Made by a program: the position numbers and the translations under genes
Part shown: one piece after another, positions 9,576 through 21,427 of the stretch
How the letters are laid out: every line of letters begins with the position of its first letter
Position numbering within the stretch: position 1 is the stretch's first letter
NCBI RefSeq assembly: GCF_900103615.1
Contig: NZ_FNGW01000009.1
Coordinates: 51,678 to 115,677, forward strand
DNA from: Romboutsia lituseburensis DSM 797
GTDB taxonomy: Bacteria; Bacillota; Clostridia; Peptostreptococcales; Peptostreptococcaceae
Length of the DNA: 64,000 nucleotides
Reading direction: 5' to 3'
Notes under the pieces: model-generated
Databases searched by the model: none
Seen by the model: the letters and a program-made list of their open reading frames with translations, nothing else
What the model was told of the DNA's origin: nothing

Positions 9576-11066
9576 ATGAGTATTGGAGGATTTTTGTTTT
9601 TAAGTTACCTAGTAATATCCTATGTGGCTGGAGCAATAATATCCATGTCTATTATACTTGAGAATAGAGACCCCGCTAGAACAGTCACATGGTTACTAAT
9701 ATTTATATTACTTCCTGGTATCGGATTAGTAATATACGCTGTATTTGGGAGAAACATAAGAAAAAGAAAATTATTTAAAACTCAAAAATTAGCAAATAGT
9801 ATAAAAGAAGAAAAATTATTTGAAAACCTAAAAGAAATAGAAGAGTTGGTAGAGATAGAACAAGACTGTATAAAGCAAAGTAAATTATTACATGAAGATA
9901 AAGATGAAAACACCAAAAAAAGGGTAATAAGTCTTTTGTTAAATACAGGAATGTTCCCGTTTACAACGAATAATAAAATAGATGTATATATTGATGGAAT
10001 TCAAAAATTTGAAAATCTTATAAAAGATATAAAGGAAGCAAAAGAACATATACATTTAGAATATTTTATTATTAAGGATAGTGATATTGGTAGGAAGATT
10101 AAAGATTTGCTAATTGAAAAAGCTAAGGAAGGCGTAAAAATAAGAATTCTATATGATGATGTAGGTTGTTGGAGATTTTGGTTTCATAGAAAGTATTTTA
10201 ATGAAATGAAAAAGAATGGAATAGAAATTCAACCGTTTTTACCTGCGAAGTTTCCTGTAATAGGAGGCAAATTGAATTATAGAAACCATAGAAAGATAGT
10301 TGTAATAGATGGAAAAATAGGATATACAGGCGGAATTAATATAGGAGACGAATATGTAGGTAAAAATAAAAAATTTGGGTATTGGAGAGATACGCATATT
10401 CGTATACAAGGAACGTCAGTCTATATGTTACAGATGGTTTTCTTAATAGACTGGTATTATACAACAAGAGATGTAATTATGGTAAAAAAATACTTCCCTA
10501 AAATGGCATATTGTGGGGATAGTATGGTTCAGGTTGTAGCTAGTGGACCGGATAGTGATTGGGAAGCTATCCATTATGCATATTTTTCTGCAATATGTCA
10601 GGCAAAAAAGAATATATATATTGAGACACCTTATTTTATACCAGATGAAAGTATTTTAAGGGCATTAAAGAGTGCAGCTTTAAGTGGAGTTGATGTAAGA
10701 ATTATATTCCCTAAAATAGCTGATCATAAGATAGTAAATAGCGCATCTTATTCATATTTTGATGATATATTAAGATCTGGAGGAAAGGTATATTTATATA
10801 CTAAAGGATTTATACATTCTAAGATTGTTATAATTGATGATAAGATAGCATCTACAGGTTCAGCTAACATGGATTTAAGAAGTTTTATGCTAAACTTTGA
10901 GATAAACGCATTTATATATGATAAAAAAGTAGTAGAAATAATGACCAAGGATTTCTTTGATGATTTGGATAATAGTGAGGAGATAAAAGACGCTGATTTT
11001 AGTGAGAGAAATTTCGCTATAAAGGTGAAAGAATCAATAGCTAGATTATTTTCTCCTATATTATAA
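9576..11066 (+). CDS. cls: Cardiolipin synthase
   Basis: 496-aa phospholipase D-family membrane enzyme that makes cardiolipin from phosphatidylglycerol. Two N-terminal hydrophobic helices come first (about residues 1-25 and 36-58; the second includes TWLLIFILLPGIGLVIY). Two HKD motifs follow: HRKIVVIDGKIGYTGG and HSKIVIIDDKIASTGSANMD. Length is close to the usual 480-510. Probably co-transcribed with ogg. The next gene, groES, has its own promoter. Confidence 0.93.
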   Translation: MSIGGFLFLSYLVISYVAGAIISMSIILENRDPARTVTWLLIFILLPGIGLVIYAVFGRNIRKRKLFKTQKLANSIKEEKLFENLKEIEELVEIEQDCIKQSKLLHEDKDENTKKRVISLLLNTGMFPFTTNNKIDVYIDGIQKFENLIKDIKEAKEHIHLEYFIIKDSDIGRKIKDLLIEKAKEGVKIRILYDDVGCWRFWFHRKYFNEMKKNGIEIQPFLPAKFPVIGGKLNYRNHRKIVVIDGKIGYTGGINIGDEYVGKNKKFGYWRDTHIRIQGTSVYMLQMVFLIDWYYTTRDVIMVKKYFPKMAYCGDSMVQVVASGPDSDWEAIHYAYFSAICQAKKNIYIETPYFIPDESILRALKSAALSGVDVRIIFPKIADHKIVNSASYSYFDDILRSGGKVYLYTKGFIHSKIVIIDDKIASTGSANMDLRSFMLNFEINAFIYDKKVVEIMTKDFFDDLDNSEEIKDADFSERNFAIKVKESIARLFSPIL

Positions 11067-11083
11067 ATATTTAATAAAAACTA

Positions 11084-11115
11084 TTGAAAAAAATAGATAT
11101 TTAGTATACTATAAT
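11084..11115 (+). promoter_or_regulatory. Probable vegetative promoter of groES-groEL
   Basis: TTGAAA at 11084-11089 and TATACT at 11105-11110 (15-nt spacer), with an overlapping alternative TATAAT at 11110-11115. It lies immediately upstream of the CIRCE element, so repressor bound there would cover the transcription start. Confidence 0.55.
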
Positions 11116-11120
11116 AATTG

Positions 11121-11147
11121 TTAGCACTCTAGTTAAGAGAGTGATAA
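11121..11147. promoter_or_regulatory. CIRCE element (HrcA operator) of groESL
   Basis: Left arm TTAGCACTC (11121-11129), 9-nt spacer, right arm GAGTGATAA (11139-11147). This is the CIRCE consensus with one mismatch (A for C in the right arm). HrcA repression released on heat shock is the established role. Confidence 0.92.
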
Positions 11148-11207
11148 AATTATTATAGTATATATTTTTTTTACATACAAAATACAATTCATTAGGAGGT
11201 AAAAATC

Positions 11208-11492
11208 ATGAAAATAAGACCATTAGCTGATAGAGTAGTTATAAAAAAACTAGAAGCTGAAGAAAAAACTGCAAGTGGAATAGTATTACCAGGGGCAGCT
11301 AAGGAACAACCTCAAATGGCAGAAGTTGTAGAAGTAGGACCAGGTGGAGTTGTAGATGGAAAAGAGATAGCAATGGAACTTAAAGTTGGAGATAAAGTGA
11401 TATTCCAGAAATATGCAGGAACAGAAGTTAAAATAGAAGGTAAAGAGTATACAATATTAAGACAAAATGAAATATTAGCTGTAATAGAATAA
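11208..11492 (+). CDS. groES: Co-chaperonin GroES
   Basis: 94-aa lid of the GroEL folding chamber. It begins [21 protein letters not shown], has the mobile loop [14 protein letters not shown] that contacts GroEL, and ends in the usual EILAVIE. Ribosome site TAGGAGG is 9 nt before ATG 11208. It is 20 nt ahead of groEL and under CIRCE control. Confidence 0.97.
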   Translation: MKIRPLADRVVIKKLEAEEKTASGIVLPGAAKEQPQMAEVVEVGPGGVVDGKEIAMELKVGDKVIFQKYAGTEVKIEGKEYTILRQNEILAVIE

Positions 11493-11500
11493 ATATTTAG

Positions 11501-13138
<1,638 letters not shown>

Positions 13139-13152
13139 TCTATAATATTTTA

Positions 13153-13181
13153 AAAAGAGTAACGAAAGTTACTCTTTTTTT
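13153..13181 (+). terminator. Terminator after groEL
   Basis: Twelve-bp stem (13153-13164 with the arm ending near 13179) around a GAAA tetraloop, followed by T7. Confidence 0.88.
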
Positions 13182-13233
13182 ACGCATATAAATATCAACT
13201 ATTATGAATTATAGTTTAAAGATATTATGAAGC

Positions 13234-13263
13234 TTGACTTAGATATACTTTAAATCTTACAAT
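13234..13263 (+). promoter_or_regulatory. Candidate promoter of larB-larC
   Basis: TTGACT at 13234-13239 and TACAAT at 13258-13263 with an 18-nt spacer, about 90 nt before the larB start. No operator repeat was recognised. Confidence 0.45.
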
Positions 13264-13354
13264 TATTTAAATATGAATATATATATTTATAGATTAGAAT
13301 AGATACTAGATGATAGAACTTTTATAAATTATATAAGCAAAAGAGAGGAATAGA

Positions 13355-14098
13355 ATGGATATAAGACGTTTATTAGAACAAGTAAAAGATAATGATTTAG
13401 AAGTTGATCAGGCTATGGATCAGCTAAAAAATCTTATGTATGAAGATTTGGGGTACGCTAACATAGATCATCATAGAGAAATAAGAAATGGATACCCGGA
13501 GGTTATATACTGTGAGGGAAAAAGTGATGAACATATATTAGGAATAATAGAAAAGATGAATAAAAAAGGATCTAATATATTAGGGACAAGATGTAGAAAA
13601 GAAACATATAATAAAGTTAAGGAAATTTATAATCATGCAGAATATGAAGAACTATCAAAGATCCTAAAAATAAAAAATAAAGATATTGTAAATCTTGGCA
13701 AGGGTAAAGTTTTAGTTATAACAGGAGGAACTTCTGATATACCAGTGGCAGATGAGGCATATTATACAGCGAAGTTTTTAGGAAATGATGTAGTAAGGCT
13801 ATATGATGTAGGTGTAGCAGGTATACATAGATTATTAAACCGCCTACCTATAATTCAAGAGGCAAGAGTTATTATAGTAGTAGCAGGTATGGAGGGAGCT
13901 TTGCCTAGTGTTGTAGGAGGGTTAGTTGATGTTCCTGTAATAGCGGTACCTACTTCAGTTGGTTATGGAGCTAACTTTGGAGGATTGTCTGCTCTTTTAA
14001 CAATGCTAAATAGTTGTGCATCAGGTATATCTGTTGTTAACATAGACAATGGATTTGGTGCTGGATATTTAGCATCTATGATAAATAAATTAAAGTAA
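13355..14098 (+). CDS. larB: Pyridinium-3,5-biscarboxylate mononucleotide synthase
   Basis: 247-aa protein with a PurE-like carboxylase domain in its C-terminal half (VLVITGGTSDIPVADEAYYTA and VAGMEGALPSVVGGLVDVPVIAVPTS). In the known pathway LarB carboxylates and hydrolyses nicotinate adenine dinucleotide, the first step towards the nickel-pincer cofactor of lactate racemase and relatives. larC follows after 151 nt. Neither larE (sulfur insertion) nor larA (racemase) is in the window. Confidence 0.9.
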   Translation: MDIRRLLEQVKDNDLEVDQAMDQLKNLMYEDLGYANIDHHREIRNGYPEVIYCEGKSDEHILGIIEKMNKKGSNILGTRCRKETYNKVKEIYNHAEYEELSKILKIKNKDIVNLGKGKVLVITGGTSDIPVADEAYYTAKFLGNDVVRLYDVGVAGIHRLLNRLPIIQEARVIIVVAGMEGALPSVVGGLVDVPVIAVPTSVGYGANFGGLSALLTMLNSCASGISVVNIDNGFGAGYLASMINKLK

Positions 14099-14249
14099 AA
14101 TAATTTTATTTATAAAATAAAATTTGTATAGTAAATAAATTGAAATTAAATCAATATATATATACAAAGGTGAATTTATATAAATACACTTAATTTATTA
14201 TGTTCAAATTAAACAAAATATATAAAGACAAATATCTAAGGAGATAAAT

Positions 14250-14996
14250 ATGGAACAAAGGATACTTTATTTTGATGTAGTCAATGGGATTTCTGGAGAT
14301 ATGACTTTAGCGACATTATTAGATTTAGGAGTTCCAAAGGAACTTTTTTTAGAAGAAATAAAAAAGCTAAGCATTAAAGATGAATTTGAAATTCTAATAA
14401 CAAAAAAAAATGAAAGTGGAATATTAGGAACTAATGTAGAAGTAGTTGCTAAAGAATCTAATGCTCATAGACATCTGATAGATGTATTTGATATTATTGA
14501 TAAAAGTAGTTTACATGAAAACGTTAAAGTTATGTCCAAAAACATATTCATGACTATAGGAGAAGCAGAAGCAAAAGTTCATGGAACAACTATAGATAAA
14601 ATTCACTTTCATGAAGTAGGAGCTATTGACTCTATAGTTGATATAGTAGGAGCATGCATATTAATAGACTTATTAAGTATTGATAAAATATATGCCAATA
14701 CTATTCCAGTAGGGTCTGGATTTGTTAAGTGTGATCATGGAATAATGCCAGTTCCTGCACCTGCTACTGCTGAGATTTTAAAGAATGTTCCTATAAAATT
14801 AAATACGGTAAATGGAGAGTGTACAACACCTACAGGGGCAGCTATACTAAAAACACTATGTGACGAATTTGTAGATACTTTAGAATTTGAAGTAAAGCAA
14901 ATTGGATACGGAATAGGACAAAAGGAATTTGAAATACCAAATATGCTAAGAACTATCTTAGGCATAAAAAAAAAGAAGAATTTATATATGAAATAA
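14250..14996 (+). CDS. larC: Nickel-pincer nickelochelatase LarC, N-terminal part (LarC1 frame)
   Basis: 248-aa reading frame for the N-terminal part of LarC, which inserts nickel into the pincer cofactor. It begins ILYFDVVNGISGDMTLATLLDLG, has the HxH-rich DKIHFHEVGAIDSIVDIVG segment and CTTPTGAAIL. It ends 8 codons after an A9G run with a non-homologous tail (KNLYMK). The rest of LarC continues in the -1 frame from that run. In Lactobacillus plantarum larC is known to be made through programmed frameshifting; the same layout is seen here. Confidence 0.88.
   Translation: MEQRILYFDVVNGISGDMTLATLLDLGVPKELFLEEIKKLSIKDEFEILITKKNESGILGTNVEVVAKESNAHRHLIDVFDIIDKSSLHENVKVMSKNIFMTIGEAEAKVHGTTIDKIHFHEVGAIDSIVDIVGACILIDLLSIDKIYANTIPVGSGFVKCDHGIMPVPAPATAEILKNVPIKLNTVNGECTTPTGAAILKTLCDEFVDTLEFEVKQIGYGIGQKEFEIPNMLRTILGIKKKKNLYMK
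14966..14975 (+). other. Programmed -1 frameshift site in larC
   Basis: A9 followed by G. In the LarC1 frame the codons AAA AAA AAG form the heptamer A AAA AAG at 14969-14975, the same slippery sequence as E. coli dnaX. An imperfect inverted repeat (14943-14950 with 14957-14965) ends just before the A run. Shifting by -1 joins ILGIKKK directly to EEFIYEISANIDDM, restoring the family sequence. Confidence 0.8.
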
Positions 14997-15433
14997 GTGC
15001 AAATATCGATGATATGTCTTCAGAGGTATATTCATACCTGTATGAACAAATTCTAAAAGAGGGTGCATTAGATATATATACAGAAAGTATATATATGAAA
15101 AAAAATAGACCTGCTACAAAGCTATCAATTCTATGTGAGGAAAGGAATTTGCAAAAATTTGTAGAAATGTTACTAAAAGAGACAACTACATTTGGAGTGA
15201 GATATCATAAATATAATAGAGTAGTTTTAAAAAGGCAATTTTCAAAGATAAATACTCCATACGGTGAGGTAAAAGTTAAATTAGGTTATTATGACGGAAA
15301 ACTTATAAAAGTGACTCCAGAATACGAAGACTGCAAAAAAATTGCAAAATTCAACAAAATATCATTGAATCAGCTACTATATAAAATAAATCATGTGATA
15401 AATGAAGAATTTAATATAAACTTATTGACATAA
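14975..15433 (+). CDS. larC: Nickel-pincer nickelochelatase LarC, C-terminal part (LarC2 frame)
   Basis: C-terminal portion in the -1 frame, from the slippage site to TAA 15431-15433. It holds the conserved ISANIDDMSSEVYSYLYEQ and the MKKNRPATKLSILCEE segments of the family. The first ATG in this frame (15014) has no ribosome site and would drop the conserved start, so expression most likely depends on frameshifting from LarC1 rather than separate initiation. A sequencing error is a weaker alternative, since the site is an exact slippery heptamer. Confidence 0.82.
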   Translation, partial: EEFIYEISANIDDMSSEVYSYLYEQILKEGALDIYTESIYMKKNRPATKLSILCEERNLQKFVEMLLKETTTFGVRYHKYNRVVLKRQFSKINTPYGEVKVKLGYYDGKLIKVTPEYEDCKKIAKFNKISLNQLLYKINHVINEEFNINLLT

Positions 15434-15453
15434 CAAATATTTTTTGATAAATT
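15425..15453 (+). promoter_or_regulatory. Probable guaB promoter overlapping the larC stop
   Basis: TTGACA at 15425-15430 followed after 17 nt by TAAATT at 15448-15453. The -35 box lies in the last codons of larC. A start near 15460 would put the riboswitch aptamer about 40 nt into the transcript. Confidence 0.5.
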
Positions 15454-15497
15454 AAGATTTAACTTAAAGAAATCATTTATTAATTTTATACAATATA

Positions 15498-15570
15498 TCA
15501 CTCGTATATACTCGGAAATAAGGTCTGAGAGTTTCTACCGAGATACCGTAAATATCTTGACTATGAGTGA
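15498..15570 (+). promoter_or_regulatory. Guanine riboswitch aptamer (purine class)
   Basis: P1 pairs TCACTC (15498-15503) with GAGTGA (15565-15570). Between them are the conserved purine-aptamer core segments GTTTCTACC and ACCGTAAAT and the 3' junction TTGACTATG. The C in GACTATG is the base that pairs with ligand and specifies guanine or hypoxanthine; adenine sensors carry T there. It sits ahead of guaB-guaA, so high guanine should switch off GMP synthesis. Confidence 0.95.
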
Positions 15571-15661
15571 AATTATTATTAGCAGAATATCGGATAAAGT
15601 AAACGTCTAGGCTGATAAAAATCCCTAGAAGTTGGCTAGAAAGTAGAAGATATTTTGGAAG

Positions 15662-15720
15662 CCTGTATAGTAATTTCACTTTTATGAGAATAATATGGAA
15701 GTTACTATACAGGTTTTTTT
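15662..15720 (+). terminator. Riboswitch-controlled terminator of guaB
   Basis: Arms 15662-15673 and 15702-15713 pair perfectly over 12 bp and are followed by T7. The 5' arm region 15668-15680 is also complementary (12 Watson-Crick pairs and one G-U) to 15566-15578, the 3' strand of aptamer P1. That is the expected antiterminator, consistent with an OFF switch. Confidence 0.88.
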
Positions 15721-15736
15721 GTACCATAATTAAAGA

Positions 15737-15770
15737 CGAACGAAAATAAAATAAAATTAATTAACATTCG
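15737..15770. promoter_or_regulatory. PurBox-like inverted repeat in the guaB leader
   Basis: CGAAC at 15737-15741 and ATTCG at 15766-15770 with 24 nt between. The spacing equals that of similar pairs before the second permease and purE. It lies downstream of the riboswitch terminator, 40 nt before guaB. PurR binding is inference. Confidence 0.35.
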
Positions 15771-15783
15771 TATAAATTTATAA

Positions 15784-17274
<1,491 letters not shown>

Positions 17275-17276
17275 AT

Positions 17277-18809
17277 ATGAAGCATGAATTAGTATTAGTA
17301 GTAGATTTTGGTGGACAATATAACCAATTAATAGCAAGAAGAGTAAGAGAAAATAATGTGTACTGTGAAATAATACCGTACACTACAGATATAGAAAAAA
17401 TAAAGGCAATGAATCCAAAAGGGATAATATTCACTGGAGGACCTAATAGTGCTTACTTAGAAAATTCGCCTAAAATAGCAAAAGAAATATTTGAAATAGG
17501 AGTTCCTATATTAGGTATTTGTTACGGAATACAAGTAATGGCTCATATATTAGGCGGTAATGTAAGAAAAGGAAATACTAGTGAAAAAGAATATGGAAAA
17601 ACAACTATAACTTATGAAAATTCACCAATATTTGAAGGTATAACTACAAATACTGTTTGGATGAGTCATACAGATTTAATAGATGTATTACCAGAAGGAT
17701 TTGTATCAGTTGCACATACTAATGATTGTCCAGTTGCAGCTATGCAAAATAAAGAAAAGAATTTATATGGAGTACAGTTCCATCCAGAAGTTGAACACTG
17801 TTTAGAAGGAGATAAAGTTCTTAAAAACTTCTTATACAATGTATGTAATGTAAGCGGAGATTGGACAACTGATTCATTTATAAGTGATAAGATAAAAGAA
17901 TTAAAAGAAACAATAGGTGATAAAAAAGTATTATGTGCTTTAAGTGGTGGAGTTGATTCATCAGTAGCAGCAGTACTTGTGCACAGAGCTATAGGAGATA
18001 ACTTAACTTGTGTATTCGTTGACCATGGATTACTTAGAAAAAATGAAGGTAATGATGTAGAGAGAATATTTAGAGATAAGTTTGATATGAACTTAATAAG
18101 AGTTAACTGTGAAGATAGATTCTTAGGTAAATTAAAAGGTGTAACAGAACCAGAAGCTAAGAGAAAAATAATAGGTGAAGAATTCATCAGAGTATTTGAA
18201 GAAGAGTCAAACAAATTAGGAAAAATGGACTTCTTAGTACAAGGAACTATATATCCAGACGTAGTAGAAAGTGGACATGGAGAAGCTGCTACTATAAAAT
18301 CTCACCATAATGTTGGTGGAATACCTGAAGATATAGAATTCCAAATAGTAGAGCCATTAAGAGAATTATTCAAAGATGAAGTTAGAAAAATAGGATTAGA
18401 GCTTGGCATAGATGAAGATTTAATATTTAGACACCCATTCCCAGGTCCAGGTCTTGGAATAAGAGTTATAGGTGAAGTAACTAAAGAAAAATGTGACATC
18501 TTAAGAGAAGCTGATGCTATATATATGGATATATTAAAAGAAAACGGATTATACAAAGAAATATGGCAAGCATTCGCTACATTACCTGATGTAAAAACTG
18601 TTGGAGTTATGGGAGATGAGAGAACTTATGCATACTTAGTAGGTATAAGAGCAGTTACATCTTCAGATGGAATGACTTCAGATTGGTACAAAATGCCATA
18701 TGAAGTTTTAGAAAAAATATCTAATAGAATAGTTAATGAAGTAGACGGAGCTAATAGAGTAGTTTACGATATAACAAGTAAACCACCAGGAACAATAGAG
18801 TGGGAATAA
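17277..18809 (+). CDS. guaA: GMP synthase (glutamine-hydrolysing)
   Basis: 510-aa two-domain enzyme aminating XMP to GMP. The N-terminal glutamine amidotransferase domain has the nucleophile in [12 protein letters not shown] and the His-Glu pair in QFHPEVEH. The ATP pyrophosphatase domain has the loop [12 protein letters not shown], and the C-terminal dimerisation domain ends in [10 protein letters not shown]. Full length. Second gene of the riboswitch-controlled unit, ended by the long hairpin at 18846. Confidence 0.97.
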   Translation: MKHELVLVVDFGGQYNQLIARRVRENNVYCEIIPYTTDIEKIKAMNPKGIIFTGGPNSAYLENSPKIAKEIFEIGVPILGICYGIQVMAHILGGNVRKGNTSEKEYGKTTITYENSPIFEGITTNTVWMSHTDLIDVLPEGFVSVAHTNDCPVAAMQNKEKNLYGVQFHPEVEHCLEGDKVLKNFLYNVCNVSGDWTTDSFISDKIKELKETIGDKKVLCALSGGVDSSVAAVLVHRAIGDNLTCVFVDHGLLRKNEGNDVERIFRDKFDMNLIRVNCEDRFLGKLKGVTEPEAKRKIIGEEFIRVFEEESNKLGKMDFLVQGTIYPDVVESGHGEAATIKSHHNVGGIPEDIEFQIVEPLRELFKDEVRKIGLELGIDEDLIFRHPFPGPGLGIRVIGEVTKEKCDILREADAIYMDILKENGLYKEIWQAFATLPDVKTVGVMGDERTYAYLVGIRAVTSSDGMTSDWYKMPYEVLEKISNRIVNEVDGANRVVYDITSKPPGTIEWE

Positions 18810-18845
18810 TATAATTCTATTAAGTATATATAACACTTTACACAA

Positions 18846-18882
18846 GATAAAAATAAAAGGCTAAAAGCCTTTTATTTTTATC
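18846..18882. terminator. Terminator after guaA
   Basis: Perfect 17-bp inverted repeat (18846-18862 with 18866-18882) around an AAA loop; its 3' arm is T-rich. It separates guaBA from the permease gene. Confidence 0.8.
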
Positions 18883-18925
18883 ACTTTAAAAGTAATTTTA
18901 AAATTTAAATAAGGAGGTATACAAG

Positions 18926-20260
18926 ATGCAAAATACAGTTCAAAAGAGTACATCTGTAGGTACATTAGAAAAAATATTTAAGTTAAAAGAAAACAATACT
19001 AATGTAAAAACAGAAGTATTAGCTGGTGTCACTACTTTTATGACGATTGCTTACATATTGGTTGTAAATCCTACTATATTGGGACAAGCAGGTATGGATA
19101 AAGGCGCTGTTTTCACAGCAACAGCAATTGCATCAGCTATAGGATGTTTAGTTATGGGATTATTAGCTAATTATCCAATAATATTAGCTCCGAGTATGGG
19201 GATAAATGCATTTTTTACTTATACAGTAGTTTTAGGAATGGGATATACATGGCAATTTGCTCTATGTGCAATGTTTATAGAAGGTATCATATTTATATTA
19301 TTAACAGTAACTAATGTTAGAGAAAAAATTATAGAGTGTATGCCAGATGTATTAAAACATGCTATAACAGCTGGAATAGGACTATTTATAACATTTATAG
19401 GATTTGTAAATGCAGGAATAATAAAACAAGGTGGTGCGATCATATCTTTAGGAGATATAAAATCATCAACAGTTTTACTTGCTGTAGCAGGGTTAATAAT
19501 TGCTTCAGCTCTACTAATAAGAAAAGTAAATGGAGCATTTTTAATAGCTATTATAATAACATCAGCAATAGGTATGGCACTTTCAATAGTACCTATGCCA
19601 CAAGGTGTTGTTGATGTACCACCATCTATTCAACCAGTATTTATGAAGGTTTTTGAAGTTCAAAAAGCTCAAATCTTTAGTTTAGATATGATAGTTGTAG
19701 TATTAACTCTGTTATTTGTTAATATGTTTGACTCTATAGGTTTTTTATTAGGAATAGCAGATAGAGCAAATTTAATAGATGAAGATGGAAATATGCCAGG
19801 AGTTAAGAAAGCATTATTAGCTGAATCTCTTTCAACAACAGTATCTTCACTTTTAGGAACATCAACATTAGCTACAACTGTAGAAAGTGGTTCGGGTATA
19901 GCTGTAGGTGGAAGAACAGGATTAACAGCGGTTATAACAGCTGTACTATTCTTTGTATCATTATTCTTTGCACCTTTATTTACATCAATACCAGCTCAAG
20001 CTACATCACCAGTACTTATATTAGTTGGATTTATGATGGCAAGTTCAATACTTAAAATAAACTTTGAAGATTTTACAGATGCGATACCAGCATTTTTAAC
20101 GTTTATAATTATGCCTTTAGCATATAGCGTTGCAGATGGTATTATGTTTGGTATCATTTCGTATACAATATTAAAATTATTATCAAATAAAAAAGAAGAT
20201 GTAGGGTTATCTTTAATAGTATTAACTATAGTATTTATATTAAAATTTGCTTTATTATAA
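18926..20260 (+). CDS. NCS2 family (AzgA/PbuG-like) purine permease 1
   Basis: 444-aa membrane transporter with about 12-14 hydrophobic segments. The N-terminal NTNVKTEVLAGVTTFMTIAYI and the repeated LAPSMGINAFFTYTVV and GTSTLATTVESGSGIAVGGRTG motifs are those of AzgA-type guanine/hypoxanthine/adenine permeases. Ribosome site AAGGAGG. A close paralog follows at 21710. Its position beside guaBA and the BMP lipoprotein supports purine uptake; the exact substrate is not readable. Confidence 0.9.
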   Translation: MQNTVQKSTSVGTLEKIFKLKENNTNVKTEVLAGVTTFMTIAYILVVNPTILGQAGMDKGAVFTATAIASAIGCLVMGLLANYPIILAPSMGINAFFTYTVVLGMGYTWQFALCAMFIEGIIFILLTVTNVREKIIECMPDVLKHAITAGIGLFITFIGFVNAGIIKQGGAIISLGDIKSSTVLLAVAGLIIASALLIRKVNGAFLIAIIITSAIGMALSIVPMPQGVVDVPPSIQPVFMKVFEVQKAQIFSLDMIVVVLTLLFVNMFDSIGFLLGIADRANLIDEDGNMPGVKKALLAESLSTTVSSLLGTSTLATTVESGSGIAVGGRTGLTAVITAVLFFVSLFFAPLFTSIPAQATSPVLILVGFMMASSILKINFEDFTDAIPAFLTFIIMPLAYSVADGIMFGIISYTILKLLSNKKEDVGLSLIVLTIVFILKFALL

Positions 20261-20357
20261 AAAATATAAAAAATAACCAAACATTAGGAATATAAAATAC
20301 AAATATTATGCAATATATAGACATATATGAAATATTAAACACTGCAGGAGGAATAAA

Positions 20358-21389
20358 ATGAAATTCAAAAAATTAACAGCAATAAGTGCTGCTATAGTAA
20401 TAGCATCATTAAGCTTAACAGGGTGCGGATCAAAAACTAAGGAAGAATCAGCTAAAGGAAGCAAAGAATTAAAAATAGGAATGGTAACAGACGTAGGTGG
20501 AGTAAATGATGAATCATTTAATCAATCTGCATATGAAGGCCTTCAACAAGCTGAAAAAGATCTTGGTATAAAAGTAAAGTTAATAGAGTCAAAACAAGCA
20601 TCTGAATACTTATCTAATATGGAAAGTCTTATGGATGAAGGTATGGATTTAGTTATAGGTGTTGGAAATACAATGAAAGATGATATAAAAACACAAGCAG
20701 AAAACTATCCAGATCAAAACTTTGCGATAGTAGATGAAACTTATGATGAAATACCATCAAATGTAACTCCAATATTATTCAAAGAAAATGAAGCTACATA
20801 TTTAACAGGACTTATAGCAGGTAAAATGACTAAAACAAATAATGTAGGATTTATAGGTGGTATGCAAAATCCAGTTATATCAAGATTCCAATATGGATAT
20901 ATGGCTGGTGTAAATGAGGCAAATAAAGATGCTAAGATAAATGTACAATATGCAGGTACGTTTGGAGATGCAGCAAAAGGTAAATCTATAGCTAATCAAA
21001 TGTATGGAGGAAATGTAGATATTATACTTTCAGCAGCTGGTGGAACTGGATTAGGTGCAATAGAAGCTGCTAAAGAAAAAGGAAAATATGCAATAGGTGT
21101 TGATAGAGATCAAAGTAACTTAGCTCCAGATAATGTAATAACTTCAGCATTAAAGAAAGTTAATGTAGGTGTATATGATACAGTTAAAGAATTAGTAGAT
21201 GGTAAGTTAAAAGGTGGAGAAGAAAAGGTATATGGACTTAAAGAAGATGGTGTAGGTATACCAGAATCAACTAATAAATTAGTTGATAAAGAAGTTTTAG
21301 ATTATGTAAATGGAATAGTAGAAAAGATAAAGAGTGGGGAAATAAAAGTTCCTGCTACTAAAGAAGAATATGATGCAATGCAAAAATAA
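20358..21389 (+). CDS. BMP family nucleoside-binding lipoprotein
   Basis: 343-aa extracytoplasmic substrate-binding lipoprotein of the PnrA/TmpC (BMP) family. A type II signal peptide ends in the lipobox LTGC near residue 23. The mature protein has the typical GMVTDVGGVNDESFNQSAYEG start, AAGGTGLGAIEAAKEKG, and IGVDRDQSN. Family members bind purine nucleosides for ABC importers. No ATPase or permease genes accompany it; the neighbours are two secondary purine permeases, so its transport partner must lie elsewhere or it has a sensing role. Confidence 0.92.
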   Translation: MKFKKLTAISAAIVIASLSLTGCGSKTKEESAKGSKELKIGMVTDVGGVNDESFNQSAYEGLQQAEKDLGIKVKLIESKQASEYLSNMESLMDEGMDLVIGVGNTMKDDIKTQAENYPDQNFAIVDETYDEIPSNVTPILFKENEATYLTGLIAGKMTKTNNVGFIGGMQNPVISRFQYGYMAGVNEANKDAKINVQYAGTFGDAAKGKSIANQMYGGNVDIILSAAGGTGLGAIEAAKEKGKYAIGVDRDQSNLAPDNVITSALKKVNVGVYDTVKELVDGKLKGGEEKVYGLKEDGVGIPESTNKLVDKEVLDYVNGIVEKIKSGEIKVPATKEEYDAMQK

Positions 21390-21394
21390 ATTAA

Positions 21395-21427
21395 AAAAAG
21401 ACTAGAGATTAATCTCTAGTCTTTTTT
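21395..21427. terminator. Terminator after the BMP lipoprotein gene
   Basis: The 20-nt perfect palindrome at 21401-21420 is extended by A6 on the left and T6 on the right. Confidence 0.85.

Noticed and set aside
14994..15013. larC as a decayed pseudogene
   Set aside because: Both halves keep conserved family sequence, and the break is an exact A AAA AAG slippery site in the right phase, so programmed frameshifting is more likely.
15473..15727. 84-aa minus-strand frame
   Set aside because: It lies across the guanine riboswitch and its terminator, which fully explain the sequence.
18810..18925. Second purine riboswitch before permease 1
   Set aside because: The gap holds only a 17-bp terminator and a ribosome site; no aptamer core is present.
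19336..19614. 92-aa Cys/Asn-rich frame
   Set aside because: Out-of-frame shadow of permease 1, with no ribosome site.
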